Shown one piece after another: positions 31,620-43,332 of a stretch of DNA of 64,000 bases. The translations under genes were made by a program, and so were the position numbers. The DNA lies in the NCBI GenBank assembly GCA_032718565.1, contig JAVGVS010000387.1:1-64000 (forward strand), in the 5' to 3' direction. The notes below the pieces were generated by a model that worked only from the letters and a program-made list of their open reading frames with translations, made no database searches and was not told where the DNA came from. This DNA comes from Distichodus sexfasciatus. Its lineage: Eukaryota; Chordata; Actinopteri; Characiformes; Distichodontidae. Positions within the stretch are counted from its first letter, which is position 1. The number at the start of each line of letters is the position of its first letter.

Positions 31620-32630
31620 TAGAGATGTGGCGATACCACTTTTTTACATCTGATACCGATATTGTACATGTGGATACCTGCTGATACCGATACAAATCCG
31701 ATACGGTCACAGTCTTTTTTTAAACATAAAATAATGCTTGAAAATGTCTAAATACATAACTGAGATTATTGTTATGCTTAAGGAAATGCTTGATTTAAAT
31801 CCTGTTTTCCTACTAAAACAATGTAATAATTACACACACACATGTATATGCTAAATTATTTGTTCTCAAAAATTGTTCGTTTAGACATATAAATGTTTCT
31901 TCTTTCTATTTGATTACACTATAACGTTATAAAATTGAAAAAGACTTGATCAACTGAAAATGAAATACTGAAGTTTGTCATTTTGAACCAATCTGTCCTA
32001 TAAAATGAGCTGCTTCTGCAGAGAACTACATTTCCCACAATCCTCTGTGCGCCCCCCGGAGCCGCGTCACAATGAAGCTTTGGGTGCGCGTTCCAGAATA
32101 AACGATGGAAAATCTAAATAACCGGCAGAGTTGTGAGTAGAACGCTGGTTGTTGTGGTTATTTATCAGCTAAAATATGGTTTGTGTCTGTAATAAAGGGG
32201 ACATTCTGACCGAACTGGAGCATTTTAGCGAGTAACGGCGCTCATGTACGCGTTCATAAACACAGCGCGTGCGTTTACATCACGAAAATTGTCATTTATG
32301 TGTTTATATGCATTTACTTGTGTTTTAATGCAGGAACATCTCACAAATACTTTCACATGCAGAGGGATCCGGTCTCGTCTTGATCGCGCCACTGAAAACG
32401 TTGTGTCACTATTAAGCGTCCGTGTGAAACACAAGCGGAGCTGCTCTAGAGAGTAAAATGAATTAAACCAAGCTTCCATTCTGGAAAAATTGCCTCGACC
32501 ACTTTTTGTAATTGAATTATTGGAGTTATTGGAACAATGGTTTCAGCTCTACTTTACCGCAGTGCCACTTCTCACGCATAACCAACTGATACCCATCCAC
32601 ATATCGGATCGGTCTGATTTTGATATTCGA
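31620..32630 (+). mobile_element. Chimeric hAT-type element (Z::G), forward copy
   Basis: Begins TAGAGATGTGGCGATACCAC. Runs through Z-type sequence to about 31940, then G-type interior, ending with G terminus GTTTCAGCTCTA near 32552, then ACTTTACCGCAGTGCCACTT and CATATCGGATCGGT of the outer Z end. Same order and junctions as 18982-20060. The outer right terminus is decayed. Confidence 0.8.
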
Positions 32631-33535
32631 CCAAGTGTTTCTTATTTGAGATTTGTTCTTAAGTAAGAACAGAATCTACAAACGCTGACCAATTTTGGAT
32701 ACACTGTAGTGTGAATATTGTATTACAAAAAAAACTACATGAACTGTACCACGCTTTAGTGTCTCGCGCCCAAATCGAGCTGATGTTAATAGAGAATCTG
32801 GAATAAAGTTTGAGGCAATCTCTCAAGTGGTTCTTTACTTTAAAAAATGGCTAAAACTGAGTGAAGGACGTGCTTATGAGGCAGTCATAAGAGGCGTCAG
32901 TGCATTAGCCCAAGGTTCTACTGTGGTACGTGAGTGAACATCAAGGTGGAAATATAAGGATGTGCTTTGTTATGATCAGTGCAGTTTATTGAACTAGTTA
33001 TTGCTTTATTTATTTATTTATTTATTTATCATAACGACAGCACAAAAGCACACTTCCATGTCAGCATGCTTTAGTGAAAACAGTTATATATTGTATCTCA
33101 TAAGCTGAACATAAGCATTAAATATCTGGAGGAGGCTGTTAATAAAAGTCATGCCTTTAAACTTCTGACTCAGCAGAACCCGGGGGTAAGACTGCAGCAT
33201 TAATGCCAAAGCCCTTTATCCTGCCCTGTCTATCAGGATTAAACTTGCTGAAATGAATTTTTATAAAGCACTTTTGTTCTAATATACTGCAAAAACACTG
33301 ATATGATCAAATAAGTCATGTTAACGTACTTCTTTCATTTATTTCACTGGCGCACATCAATCATTAATGCAGTATCAAGGCTGTGTTGAAGAGTGAATGT
33401 GTTAATACGCCACACAGGAACTGCATCAAATTCCAAACAAACAGCAATATGCGAGGTCTCTCTCCCGCAATATACAACTTTTTACAGATAAATCAGATAT
33501 AACAGTGAAGTTGAATGTACAGTTCTAAGCCAGTG
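32631..33535. other. Unannotated stretch with (TTTA)n
   Basis: (TTTA)n at about 33004-33028. No gene recognised. Confidence 0.45.
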
Positions 33536-33719
33536 GCGTCCAGTTTCCCATCCTGGAGGATTTCCATCATACCTGGGGAGTCAGCTCTGGCGAGTTTCTA
33601 ACTAACACAAGGTGACAAGGTTCTGAACGCAAGTATGATGGAAAACCTCCAGCACACCTAAAACTACACCGCGACAATCTCAAAAAAGGCCCGTGAAATC
33701 CTGGAGGAACTGACTTACT

Positions 33720-33895
33720 GTATACATGCCAATGACAATAAATGTGTGCAGAAAAAGTTGAGTTCGTAACGACAAGGAATTTTGCTTGTGAACATTCCAC
33801 TGCATGCTCAGAATTTTGACACAAAACAACGCCATACATTTTACGACAGAAGGCGCAGGACGTGTAAAATCCCACCTCGGCACAAGCACTAACTT
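33720..33895 (-). mobile_element. Family J fragment (reverse)
   Basis: GGAATTTTGCTTGTGAACAT, CAGAATTTTGACACAAAAC and CATTTTACGACAGAAGGCGC match parts of 39050-39128 and 47470-47540. 33540-33700, just before, has a CCTGGAGG pair and is otherwise unassigned. Confidence 0.55.
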
Positions 33896-33944
33896 TCCGG
33901 CGTACTATAAATGCCTCGTCAAATACAAGAGTTATATATAAGAG

Positions 33945-34020
33945 TATATTTTTAGGGTTGAATTTACAGAAAATGCATATTGTTATTGAGATGTGAGATT
34001 TTGGTTGTATCGCTCAGCCC
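33945..34020 (-). mobile_element. hAT-like end, family O
   Basis: Ends ATTTTGGTTGTATCGCTCAG then CCCTG, similar to 35160-35193 and 36775-36800. Confidence 0.5.
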
Positions 34021-34739
34021 TGTGAAAGGTTACTCTTCTCATGTTGTCTGTTTACTTCCCATCTCAGCCTGGTTTTCTGATCTACTGTAAATCTGAGTTT
34101 AGTCTCCTGTCAGGGTTTAAGTGAGATTTGGAGATGTCATGGATCAGTTAAGCAGCTTTTAGTGGTTGTGTAATAACTCATCTGGTTTCAGGAGGAAACG
34201 TGACTCATATTGGTTTTGTTAACCTGCAGCATCGTCAAACAACATGAAACAAACAAATCAAACTTCTCCACAGACCTACGTTTAGAGCTGAGGGTAAAGT
34301 GGGAGAAGTGAGGAGTTAAATTAGACTTCAGACTAAAGTCGAGGTTAAACGGAGAGATGGGAGATATCAAGTCACGATGGAAAGGCATGATTTACTTCTT
34401 TAACAGAAAAGACTTTCATCCACACCAGCGTGTTTGTCCTCGTCCTCGTTCGCAACCTACCAGGAGAGCAGCTGACTACAGTTCTGGCCGTATCTGTGGG
34501 AGGGAGATGATATCTCTAGCTTATTTTAGCCTAGATCCAGACCCCGTTACGGGACTGAAGGAGCAAGACATTAAGGGGAAAAAGGTTTAGAAAATCACTA
34601 CATCTACATCCAGGCATTTCACCCAGTAAAGACACAGAGATGCACAAAATGCTGAAGATTTCACAAACTAAAGCAGGGTAAAATTAGCAAGCTCCTTATT
34701 TGTTATTAAAACTACTTCTAGAAAAATACCACATATTAA
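34021..34739. other. Unannotated stretch
   Basis: A plus frame at 34357-34590 has no recognised domain. Nothing else seen. Confidence 0.35.
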
Positions 34740-35195
34740 AAGCTAGGGTTTTTAAAAGCTTTTTAAAACAAAGACGCATGTGCACGAGTAAAACTACTTC
34801 TAGATGTGTCAGAAATGAAACATAATGGTCTGGACTCATGCTCATGGATTAAGCCAAGTCTTGGACTAAGTTGTAGTACGAACGCAGATTTGCCATTAAA
34901 ACTCAAAGCTAGTCTGGGACTAGGCTTAATCCTCGACTGGGAAATTGGTCCCAAAGTATTCCAAACTAGGACGAATATATGAGTTTTAGAGGCTTTTTAC
35001 AACAAAGATGCATGTGAGGTGTAAGACTCCATATGAGCGTGTGTTTCGAGCGCACATGTAGAGTTGAACACGCACAGACACAAGATTTGGCTTCCAGAAG
35101 TTCCACTGAATTTACATAAAATCTACTACAGTATATCGGGACATGAAAGGAAATATCGGGATCTGAGATGTTAGTCATATCGCACAGCTCTACCT
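34740..35195. mobile_element. Mixed MITE remnants ending in a family O terminus
   Basis: AGTCTGGGACTAGGCTTAAT at 34912 and a matching upstream TTAAGCCAAGTCTTGGACTA form an imperfect inverted pair, a fish repeat type I remember. 35115-35193 ends GTCATATCGCACAGCTCTA, a family O terminus. Confidence 0.5.
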
Positions 35196-35959
35196 ACAGG
35201 AGCATCACACAAGGCCTAACGAAATGCTTTTTGTTTTGTTGATTGTAATAAAAATAAATCGCAAAATTCAGCATTTGGTGCCACACACTGCAGTACGTGT
35301 CAGATGCTGATTGAAGTGCGATTTTACCTGCTACTTTAGAAGCCAAACTTCACACTACTGCGCTGAGAAAGAACGACGGACTTTACCATCATTTATTTAT
35401 CCACCTAGACCTTGATTTACCACTTTACTGTGAAACAGTCTTCAGCTCAAATGTTTAAATAGCCCTCGTTTCACCGTTATTTCTACAGTAAACTTCAGGA
35501 ACTCCGAGATAAACACCTGTGACTGTGACTGTGACACAGTCTGTGACTTGATCTTCAACACGGAGATTGATTATTTGAAAGAATTAAAAATCCCACTCTC
35601 TGCGCCTGGCATCAGACCAGAAGCCTCGATAGTCGTAATGTCAGGAACGTCAAGAGCAGCGTGGTGCTCAGCCTCAAACAGCACGCTGCGTGCCAGCAAT
35701 ACTAAGCGAAACAAATGGCTCGGACGAGAACAGGGGGAGGAACAAAGCATCCCGGTGGAACAATGAATTTGTTCTGAAAGCAGAATATTGGCAAGTGGAC
35801 GACAAAAATTGCAATGTCACAATTTGTAGATTAATGAATTTGTGCTTGGCATTTAAGTTAGGAAGTTACGGTTTACGCATGCTAAAATAAACTTGGACAA
35901 AATACTCAACGGACACATGAGCAGATCAAGGCAGGGCTCAGGTCTGGAATCAGCCTCGT
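35196..35959. other. Unannotated stretch
   Basis: No recognised gene or shared repeat. Confidence 0.35.
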
Positions 35960-35967
35960 AAACAAAC

Positions 35968-36359
35968 TAGAGATCAGCTGATATTGATATTGATACCAAT
36001 ATTACGCAGAAAATTAAGAAGATCTCTGTCGAAATGTAGATATTTACAGAATGAAACTCTCCTCTCCCCTCCTTCTCGGAGCTTCACACTGCACTTGGGT
36101 GTAGGTCAAGGCTTCAGTGTTGATTAGCTACTGCTCGTGTGACACATAGCCAATCAGAGACTGTTGTGGGCGGGACACTAAATGAAGCAGCGAGTCCAGA
36201 GGGAACGGCACAGAGAGAAGAGACGGCAGTGGAGCCGCAGCAGCGCACCTTGTAATTACTTAAAATCTGAGATGTTCAAAGTTAAACTTTTAAAAAACGA
36301 TCAATACCGATAATCAGTAAAATGCCTGATATCAGCCCCCGATAATCAGTCGACCCTTA
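35968..36359 (+). mobile_element. hAT-type MITE, family H, with exact 8-bp duplication
   Basis: 392 bp. Begins TAGAGATCAGCTGATATTG and ends GATAATCAGTCGACCCTTA. AAACAAAC at 35960-35967 and 36360-36367 is an exact 8-bp target duplication, diagnostic of hAT. Non-autonomous. Confidence 0.92.
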
Positions 36360-36469
36360 AAACAAACCAAGCGAGCGATCCGAAACCAGACGCTAAACAT
36401 AAGGCTCAGAAACCTGCAAGAACAAGAGCCTGTGTGCATTTTCATGCAACTCTCACAAATCCATGACCA

Positions 36470-36770
36470 TATTAATCAGCTCAGATCAATATCACCTTGA
36501 TCAGAACTTTTTATCTTGATTACGATTAATGATTGTTTCCTGGTCCTCGTAGTTCACTGACAAGCTTTGAACTGTAAATATGCTCAACTATTAAAGCTGG
36601 AGTATTCGTTCTATTGAAGGATTACTCATCTTTGTCATTTTTAAATAATTAAAGGTAACACACGGACTACTATGTTTTAAGGTGAAGTGCATGAACCCAC
36701 ACTTTTAAGAGAACCTTAAAAATAATTGAAATAATCGTCATGGGCAGGATTACGTCGATTAGAGGTCCTG
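36470..36770 (+). mobile_element. Family I fragment
   Basis: CTCAGATCAATATCACCTTG, TATGCTCAACTATTAAAGCT and GAACCCACACTTTTAAGAG align with 8345-8600. Confidence 0.6.
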
Positions 36771-36774
36771 ACTG

Positions 36775-37257
36775 TTGGTTCCGACAGAGCGATATGATCA
36801 AAATCTCATATCTTAATGTAAGTAATGTTATATCCAGATAACGATATGTTTAAAACAATACAGCACGTCTTTCTGTAAATCCACTGGAACTTTCACAAGT
36901 AAAATTTTGTATCTGTGCGCGCTTGGAACGCCAAATTTGCCTACATTTTACGCAGCTGACTGTAAAACATTTTTTATGCTGTTTTATTCGTTAAACATTA
37001 TCAGTCTCCATTGGAAACACTGCTTTTTGCAGTGCTGTAATGACTTGGGGTTTAGATTTACACCATAAAATGTCTGTAAAAGGCAGCGCTTTTTACTGTG
37101 CTCTAGTAAGGTGCCTTTAAGGCGAATTGTGGCACCTTTGGCGCTCCATAGGTCTGAGCGTGAGGGTGTGGACCGGTTCGAACACGTGTGTGTAGGCAGA
37201 TTTTGCTTGTGAAAGTTCCACTGCGCATTCAGAATTAATGCAGAAATACAGTGCACA
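36775..37257 (+). mobile_element. Family O fragment with J-like tail
   Basis: CAGAGCGATATGATCAAAAT then CTCATATC resembles a family O end. 37195-37250 has GATTTTGCTTGTGAAAGTTC and GCGCATTCAGAATT, as in family J fragments. Confidence 0.5.
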
Positions 37258-38005
37258 GAAGTGGAAAAAGTACCGAAAATTTGTAATTAAGTAAAAGTAT
37301 CTTTACTTTGCTTAAATTCTACTCAAGTAAAAGTACCCATCTAAAAATCTACTCGAGTAAAAGTAAAAAAGTACTTAATTTAAAATTTACTTTGAGTAAA
37401 AGTTACTTAGTTACTTTCAATTATTTGATGTAGAAAAAGGACTGGTCATGAAACCCAATCCAGCACTAGTCGTTTTTAACAACCTTTAGGCGGTATAATG
37501 TGCAAACTTTGTTCAGACCGCCCCATAAAACATGTGCAAGTACAAGTGGCATAAGCTGCAGAACCAAACTCAAAGTGTCCGGGACACTCACGTGTTAAAG
37601 ACAACTGAGCGATTCCATAGTAACACTGTGTAGCACTTTTATAGGAAATATAACTGACAAATTAACTGCATAATGTGTACAACCTGTCGAGAGCTATATA
37701 ACGCGCAAACTACCTCCTGCTCGGCACCAGCCGTCATCCGACGATAGGCTACAATAAAATAGTGGGAATGCCGCGCGAACGCCCGCGCAATAACCTTTCA
37801 GTTCAGGCGGATTGTTGTTTTTCCCGCATTTCATTTTTTACTCAGTAACGGGGGGTTTTCCGAAGGAAAATACTTGGGTCAAAATGTACTTGAGTAAAAG
37901 TAAAATGACCTATTTCAAAAACTATTTAAAAACTGACAAATTACTCACAAAAACTACTCAATTACAGTAGTGTGAGTAAATGTAATTCGTTACTTTTGAC
38001 CTCTG
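37258..38005 (+). mobile_element. hAT-like element (AAGTACTCAAGTAAAAGTA type)
   Basis: Left end CAGAAGTGGAAAAAGTACC and right end TTACTTTTGACCTCTG, with many ACTCAAGTAAAAGTA subterminal repeats on both sides, a very common fish repeat type from memory. GAAATATA follows the right end and GAAATACA lies 5 bp outside the left end, which is suggestive but not a clean duplication. Confidence 0.7.
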
Positions 38006-38714
38006 GAAATATAACACTACAGTATTCTCTGTGTCTACATCCACATGGTGCCATGGTAACTACCCTCATCCAAACGGAGAACTCATATTGACATAAACAC
38101 TGTATTTTGCGAAACCACCAGAGAACCGACCTAAACTCATCATCCGTTATATTTCGTCACATCACACAGCCCTATTTTCGACGCCGTAATGGACGTCCTT
38201 CCTGTCTCTCCTCTCGCCTGCATCACATGGTTAAAGCTGCCCGCCTGTGTCGTGTTTACCCTCAGCAGGTATGTAATCACGGTATTTGTCGTGCCGCTTT
38301 GTAGCTCGTTGCGCGTCGTTAACCGCGTTAGTGAGCCGCGTTGCCACGTTTCGGTGTTTGCCGGTTTATCTGCGGTCGTGAGCCGTCTCTTCGGCCCCGC
38401 GCGTGTGATTACGGGCCGCTGTTGGCCGGTGCTCCTGCGGTTTGACCCCTGACCGCTGTAATGACTACAGGAAATGCCCTTTTACCAAACTGGATTCGCA
38501 CATCTGTCTCCGCCGTCAACACAGCTGGTGTGGGGAAAAAAAAACGAGTTCAGACAGCGGGGTCGATAATTAACCTGCGCCAGCTCAGTTTTCTCTACCG
38601 CGGCACTGGTCACCTCGTGAGAGAAGCCGGGCTGTGGTCATTTTGGTCACTATAATCATGCTATTAAGTTTTTATACCGTTTCATCTCCACTAAAAATGT
38701 AATGATAGGTGCTA
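38006..38714. promoter_or_regulatory. CpG-dense patch at about 38235-38450
   Basis: I count about 27 CpG dinucleotides in roughly 220 bp at 38235-38450, several times denser than surrounding DNA. It could be a small CpG island or regulatory element, or a young repeat not shared elsewhere in this window. No TATA box, start codon or downstream exon is recognised. The rest of the interval is unannotated. Confidence 0.35.
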
Positions 38715-38775
38715 GTAGGGCTGGCAATTATTCAAAAATGTATCAAAATCAACAGGTCGAAAGATCATAACATAA
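38715..38775 (+). mobile_element. Family I end fragment
   Basis: TAGGGCTGGCAATTATTC, then AAAATCAACAGGTCG. Confidence 0.4.
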
Positions 38776-38876
38776 TTAACCACATAAATTTGGCCTTTAT
38801 CTTGAAAACAACAATATTTTGTGCTACATATGATACTGGATGGAATGAATGGAGAGAGTTGATTATAGGTTCTGAA

Positions 38877-39128
38877 TCGGGATGCACAATATTATCGGAA
38901 TGATATCGGAATCGGTCGATAATCGCTTTTTTGTCATCGGCATTAGACGAATGCTTAGATTTGCCCCATATTTTCAGCTGATATTTTGTGACAAATTTAT
39001 TGTACGTCAGAAAGGCACAGCTTGTACCAGGCGTGCCCAGAGTCTGATGTGGGACTTTGTACGGCACGCGCCTTCTGTCTTAAAATGTACGGCATTATTT
39101 TGTGCCAAAATTCTGAGCACAAAGTTCT
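38877..39128 (+). mobile_element. Family J fragment
   Basis: CGGGATGCACAATATTATCG, then GGAATGATATCGGAATCGG, then TTAAAATGTACGGCATTATT and TTGTGCCAAAATTCTGAGC. Cut by the SINE-C that follows. Confidence 0.6.
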
Positions 39129-39340
39129 GAGTGATTATTTGTCATTGTGAACACAGCACAGCACATGGTGCGCCACAACCAAATGTGACCTCTACATTTG
39201 ACCCATCTGTGAAGGAGCAGTGGGCAGCTGACATGGGCAGCGCCTGGGGACGGTACCTTGCTCATGAGTACCTCTGTGGTACCTTTACCAGTGCGGGATT
39301 CAAACCGGCGACCTTCTGATCACGGGGCGAACGTCCTACA
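39129..39340 (-). mobile_element. SINE-C, interrupted by a MITE
   Basis: Nearly full body from GTGATTATTTGTCATTGTG to CACGGGGCGAACGTCCTACA. The last part of the head resumes at 39823 (CAGTTACGCTTCC). The intact order is known from other copies. Confidence 0.85.
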
Positions 39341-39822
39341 CACTGCGAAAAAATCAGTGTCAGAAAATAAGAAAAAGAAAAGGATAATAAGAAAAAAGGT
39401 TCCAGAATCAAGCAAAATTATCTGCCAATATAGTGAGAAAATTTATTTTGTAAAGGTCTCCTAAAACAAGAAAAAGAATCTTTCCATTTTTTCATGTTTT
39501 TAGCTTTAATAATACTTTAATTTAATAATAGCTTTAATGTATTCTTAAAATAAGCGAAGTTGTCATGAATTTTTAAACACGTAGTGGAGAGCATGAGAAC
39601 CTTTCAGTTCTGTTAATTAAATTTCTTCATTTTAAGAAGTTCTTATAATCAGTAAATTGTTCTTAATAAGATAATTGTAGCCAACGTTTCTTAAAATTAG
39701 ATTATTTATCTTACACATACAAGTCTAGTCAAGTCAGTTATTCTTAAAATGAAAAAAAAACAAGATCTATTTTCTCTTTTTAAGATTTTCTGGCTTGTTA
39801 AGATCAAATTTTTTTTACAGTG
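39341..39822. mobile_element. MITE (CACTG...CAGTG) nested in SINE-C
   Basis: 482 bp. Begins CACTGCGAAAAAAT and ends ATTTTTTTTACAGTG. CA stands at both edges as a possible 2-bp duplication. Interior is AT-rich with TTCTTAAAAT repeats and no coding. Superfamily unassigned. Confidence 0.75.
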
Positions 39823-39835
39823 CAGTTACGCTTCC

Positions 39836-40186
39836 AAGTGTGGTCAGTTTTCTACACTTTTAGCCACATTGATATTCGTTAGCACAGGGTCCCTTTAAGA
39901 GCTGAGACATGAACAAAAGTTTGAGTGTTCTTTTGCCACTCGGTCACGCTGGCGGAGTTGAAAACAAGCCCATTTCAGAGCTGGTGAACCGGACGAGAGA
40001 GTGAGAGTCCTGCTCGGCTTCCATGAAAACATTGCTTTAAAAGATAACATCTTCATTTCACACTCAGTTAGGACAGCCATATGGGACTGGGAGTCCAGTT
40101 TCTCACTGTCAAAGAAGTTGACCTCTGCCATCACGCTGGCGTTTTCTTGTGGAAATGCAGCTCTTAGCTTATATAGCGCCTTTATA
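39836..40186. other. Unannotated stretch
   Basis: Nothing recognised. Two opposing ~75-100-codon frames lack domains. Confidence 0.35.
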
Positions 40187-40325
40187 GCGGTTGGTGGCAT
40201 AGCGGCAGGGTGTTCGCCCCGTGATTAGAAGGTCGCAGGTTCGAATCCAGAGCCGGTAAAGTTACCACTGAGGTATTCATGAGCAAGGTACCGTCCCCAA
40301 GCACTGCTCCCTGGGCGCTGTCCAT
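40187..40325 (+). mobile_element. SINE-C head and half body
   Basis: The cleanest head in the window: TGGTGGCATAGCGGCAGG (A box region) and GCAGGTTCGAATCC (B box), then GGTACCGTCCCCAAGCACTG. It shows that SINE-C is tRNA-derived. Confidence 0.85.
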
Positions 40326-40930
40326 ATTTTTCCGTTTAACTTTAGCGCATAACTTCTATATCGATACTTCAGATGTCGCAAAAACTACTTTGGAAACACT
40401 TTTTGTCGGAAAAAAAGGGCTTTAACGCAAATACATGTGTCACATGATACATTTTCATCACGTGGGTTTCGTCGCACTGGGGTACTTTCTTCGAGCTCTA
40501 GGGCTATCAGACAAGCAACTGCTTCATTCTGCTGTCGTCTTCGGATATTTTGTACAATTCCAATTATTTGTGAAACTGAAATAACAGTAAGCTGGCAAAT
40601 AAAAAAAAAAGCTGTCTGAATAATCTCTCCATCACTTTGTTTCTTTGTTTAGCGGAGGGGGTGTCACGTGGAAAACAATAGGTAGATAATTTGCGACACA
40701 CACAAAATGATGTATGGAAACGGCTCAAGGGCAGATTTTTTTGCGATACACCAAAACCTATGCGACAGTTCGTTTTGGGGGGATGACGCCATCACACACC
40801 ATTTTATCGATAAAAAGCCAGTTGGATGGAAACAGGCTGGAGACAGCAAATTTCGCACATTTTTTTAATGCATATTCTGTTTGTCGATAACAAAACGACG
40901 CAAAAAACTGGATGAAAACTTGGCTATTGA
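40326..40930. repeat. Possible dispersed repeat, superfamily unknown
   Basis: Contains AAAAGCCAGTTGGATGGAAA and AAAAACTGGATGAAAACTTG near the right, and GGAAACACTTTTTGTCGG near the left. It resembles fish MITE sequence from memory, but no second copy lies in this window. Confidence 0.35.
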
Positions 40931-41028
40931 CAAATAATCACTCACTAAAAAAGACAAGTGTCAACCAAAGTGCTGCACAATATAATCACCGAAGACTAAA
41001 ATGACACGAACAATTACCAAAAACGTAT

Positions 41029-41249
41029 TGAAACTCACACTCACACAATTACATTCACGTTCACACCTCATGGGGCCAATTTAGAGTCGCCAATCGACCT
41101 ATATTTCATGCTTTTGGGAGGAAATCAGAGCACCCGGCGTAAACCCTCAAACTCCTCACAGAGAGGCCCCACGGCTGACCCCGGAATCCAACCCGGGACC
41201 TTCTCGCTGTGAGGCGGCAGCACTAACCGCTGCGCCACCGTGCCGCCCG
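41029..41249 (-). mobile_element. SINE-E copy
   Basis: Body TCATGGGGCCAATTTAGAGT and head (minus) GGCACGGTGGCGCAGCGGTT then AGTGCTGCCGCC, with the B box as GGGTTGGATTCC. About 220 bp. Confidence 0.85.
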
Positions 41250-41329
41250 ACTACTATTATTTCAGACTATCATAAAATAAAAAAATCCTGCTAAAAAGAA
41301 TACCTCCGCTTTAAACGTCCGAGGATATT

Positions 41330-41474
41330 AACAGTACAAACCTTGTCAGTGAACTAGCATGTCAAAACACAACCAAAAAAACCTGAAAACAAATTCATCA
41401 TTCATTACTCATAACTGAGGTAAAATGTGTTATTAATGGCTATATTGATTTGAGCTCATATCGTCCAGCACTAG
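41330..41474 (-). mobile_element. Family I fragment
   Basis: Ends ATTGATTTGAGCTCATATCG then TCCAGCACTA. ACAAACCTTGTCAGTGAACTA also appears at 47985. Confidence 0.6.
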
Positions 41475-43156
41475 AACAATCACATTCATTCATGAGCAGT
41501 AAAAAGGGACTCACGGCAAACTGAACAAACCAATGCAAACCCGACAGCTGACTGTGCAGTGTTCCGAATGATTCAAAAGCCAGAGAAAATACATAGACTT
41601 TTATATTTAACTTAAAAATAGCTACTGTCAGTGATGATTCTTAGTCTAGTGCTTCGGGGCAGCTACACAAAAGAGCTGGTCACCTTTAAACCTCAAGCGA
41701 GAGCGTGGAACAGTGAAGAGCAACCGATCAGAAGAACGTAATCTCTACGGCTACAACAGAGGCTGATGAGGTCAAAGATACTGCTTGGAGTTATAGCTTT
41801 AAAACACAAGCCTGCAGACACAGAAATGATCATCTCTGTATTTTGGGAACCAGCTAAAAGCCTCCCAGCTGTTTCTGAACTAACTGCAGGCTCTTAAAAA
41901 GACTAAATAAAAGGAAAATGTTAAAAAATGAAAGTAATAAAGCTCACTGAAGGGGCGACGTTTCAGTTTAATGAACAGTGTGGTTATCGCTAACGTTCTG
42001 TAGAAGCTGTGAAGTTTCTGACTGATAAAATATTCCATTCAAAATTCAACTAAATGCAGTTCACAGCCAACTCAAGCGCAGACGTGATACTCTCTCTTTT
42101 TTGGTATCAGTTAAAAAAGAAATAGTAAAGAATTAAACAGTAAAAAGTCTACTGAAAGGGCTGCATATTATTTAAACCACAGTGTGTCCTGCAGAAACCC
42201 CAGAGGCTCATTTTTGACTACATCTGAAAACTGTTTTTGTCCGTTCAGTTAAAAAAACGACTGAATAAACTTTTCAACTTTTTACATTTTGTCGGACACA
42301 TATCAGACCCACAATGATTTTGCGATGTAGCGATCGCAACTGTTAACGTAAATTCAGCCAAATTCATGACTACTGTGCAATTCTGCCCAATACATTTTTG
42401 ACCAATCATTATCGTTTCCCGCATAACGTTGAAGCATACGTCAGCGAACTCACTTCCTTGTTACGTTTAGAAGACGCAGGAAACGTGTAAATGTGAAAAC
42501 GCCTCACACCTATAAAAATAACTAAATGATTAATGGTTAATAAAAATAATAGTGCTTTTATTCCTTCATTTCAATTCTTTGTCAAAGAATCTTCATAAAG
42601 AGAGACAAAATTTTTCCGCAGCTTTGACTTCCCGCAACTTTATTGCAACAAATCACATAAAAACACTGCAACTTACATCACATATTTTTTAGAAAAGCTG
42701 CTGCAAAACCAGGCATTTTAAGCTGCAAATTCTGGAGGAACTGATTAAACCTCTGCCTGTCCATATGAAAGCCATTTTAACGTGTTTACTGCTGACAGTG
42801 AGGGTTTTATATCTCGGATCCATCACTTTGACAGCGTCTCCACGTCTCTACATAAATAGCAGAGTAATGAGTATAAACAGTAGCAAGAGAACACGATACA
42901 CTACACCATAATTAATTAACCTTGAGCATGTCATGAAATCGATATTATTCACACCCGAGTTGCAGAGGAGTAACACTAATTAAAATATAAGTGAAGCGCA
43001 GTGACGTAGCGGGGACACCATGAAACCCAATTAACAAGCACGAGACAATAGAACAGATGTTTACTTCCACAAGACACACTCACTAACCCTAACGTTTTAA
43101 TTAAGTATCGTCCAGGCCAAAAATATGACCACAAAACTGAAGAATTTTCAAAAGTG
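41475..43156. other. Unannotated stretch
   Basis: No gene. 42270-42520 and 42600-42760 look repeat-like (CGATGTAGCGATCGCAACTG, GACTTCCCGCAACTTTATTG) but have no partner here. Confidence 0.35.
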
Positions 43157-43332
43157 AAAGTGATTATGTCATTGTGAACACACCACAGCACAGCACACAG
43201 TGCACCACAACCAAATGTGACCTCTGCATTTGACCCATCCGTGAAGGAGCAGTGGGCAGCTAACATGGGCAGCGCCTGGGTAGCAGTGCTTGGGAACGTA
43301 CCTTGCTCATGAGTACCTCAGTGGTACCTTTT
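43157..43332 (-). mobile_element. SINE-C, left member of an inverted pair
   Basis: Tail to body from GTGATTATGTCATTGTGAAC to ACCTCAGTGGTACCTTTTTC. The head is missing at the junction. Confidence 0.85.

Noticed and set aside
37258..38005. Clean 8-bp duplication for this element
   Set aside because: GAAATACA and GAAATATA are similar, but the left one sits 5 bp outside the terminus, so it cannot be claimed.
40187..40260. Functional tRNA gene
   Set aside because: The A and B boxes belong to a SINE-C head. The sequence continues into the SINE body and does not fold as a clean cloverleaf by eye.
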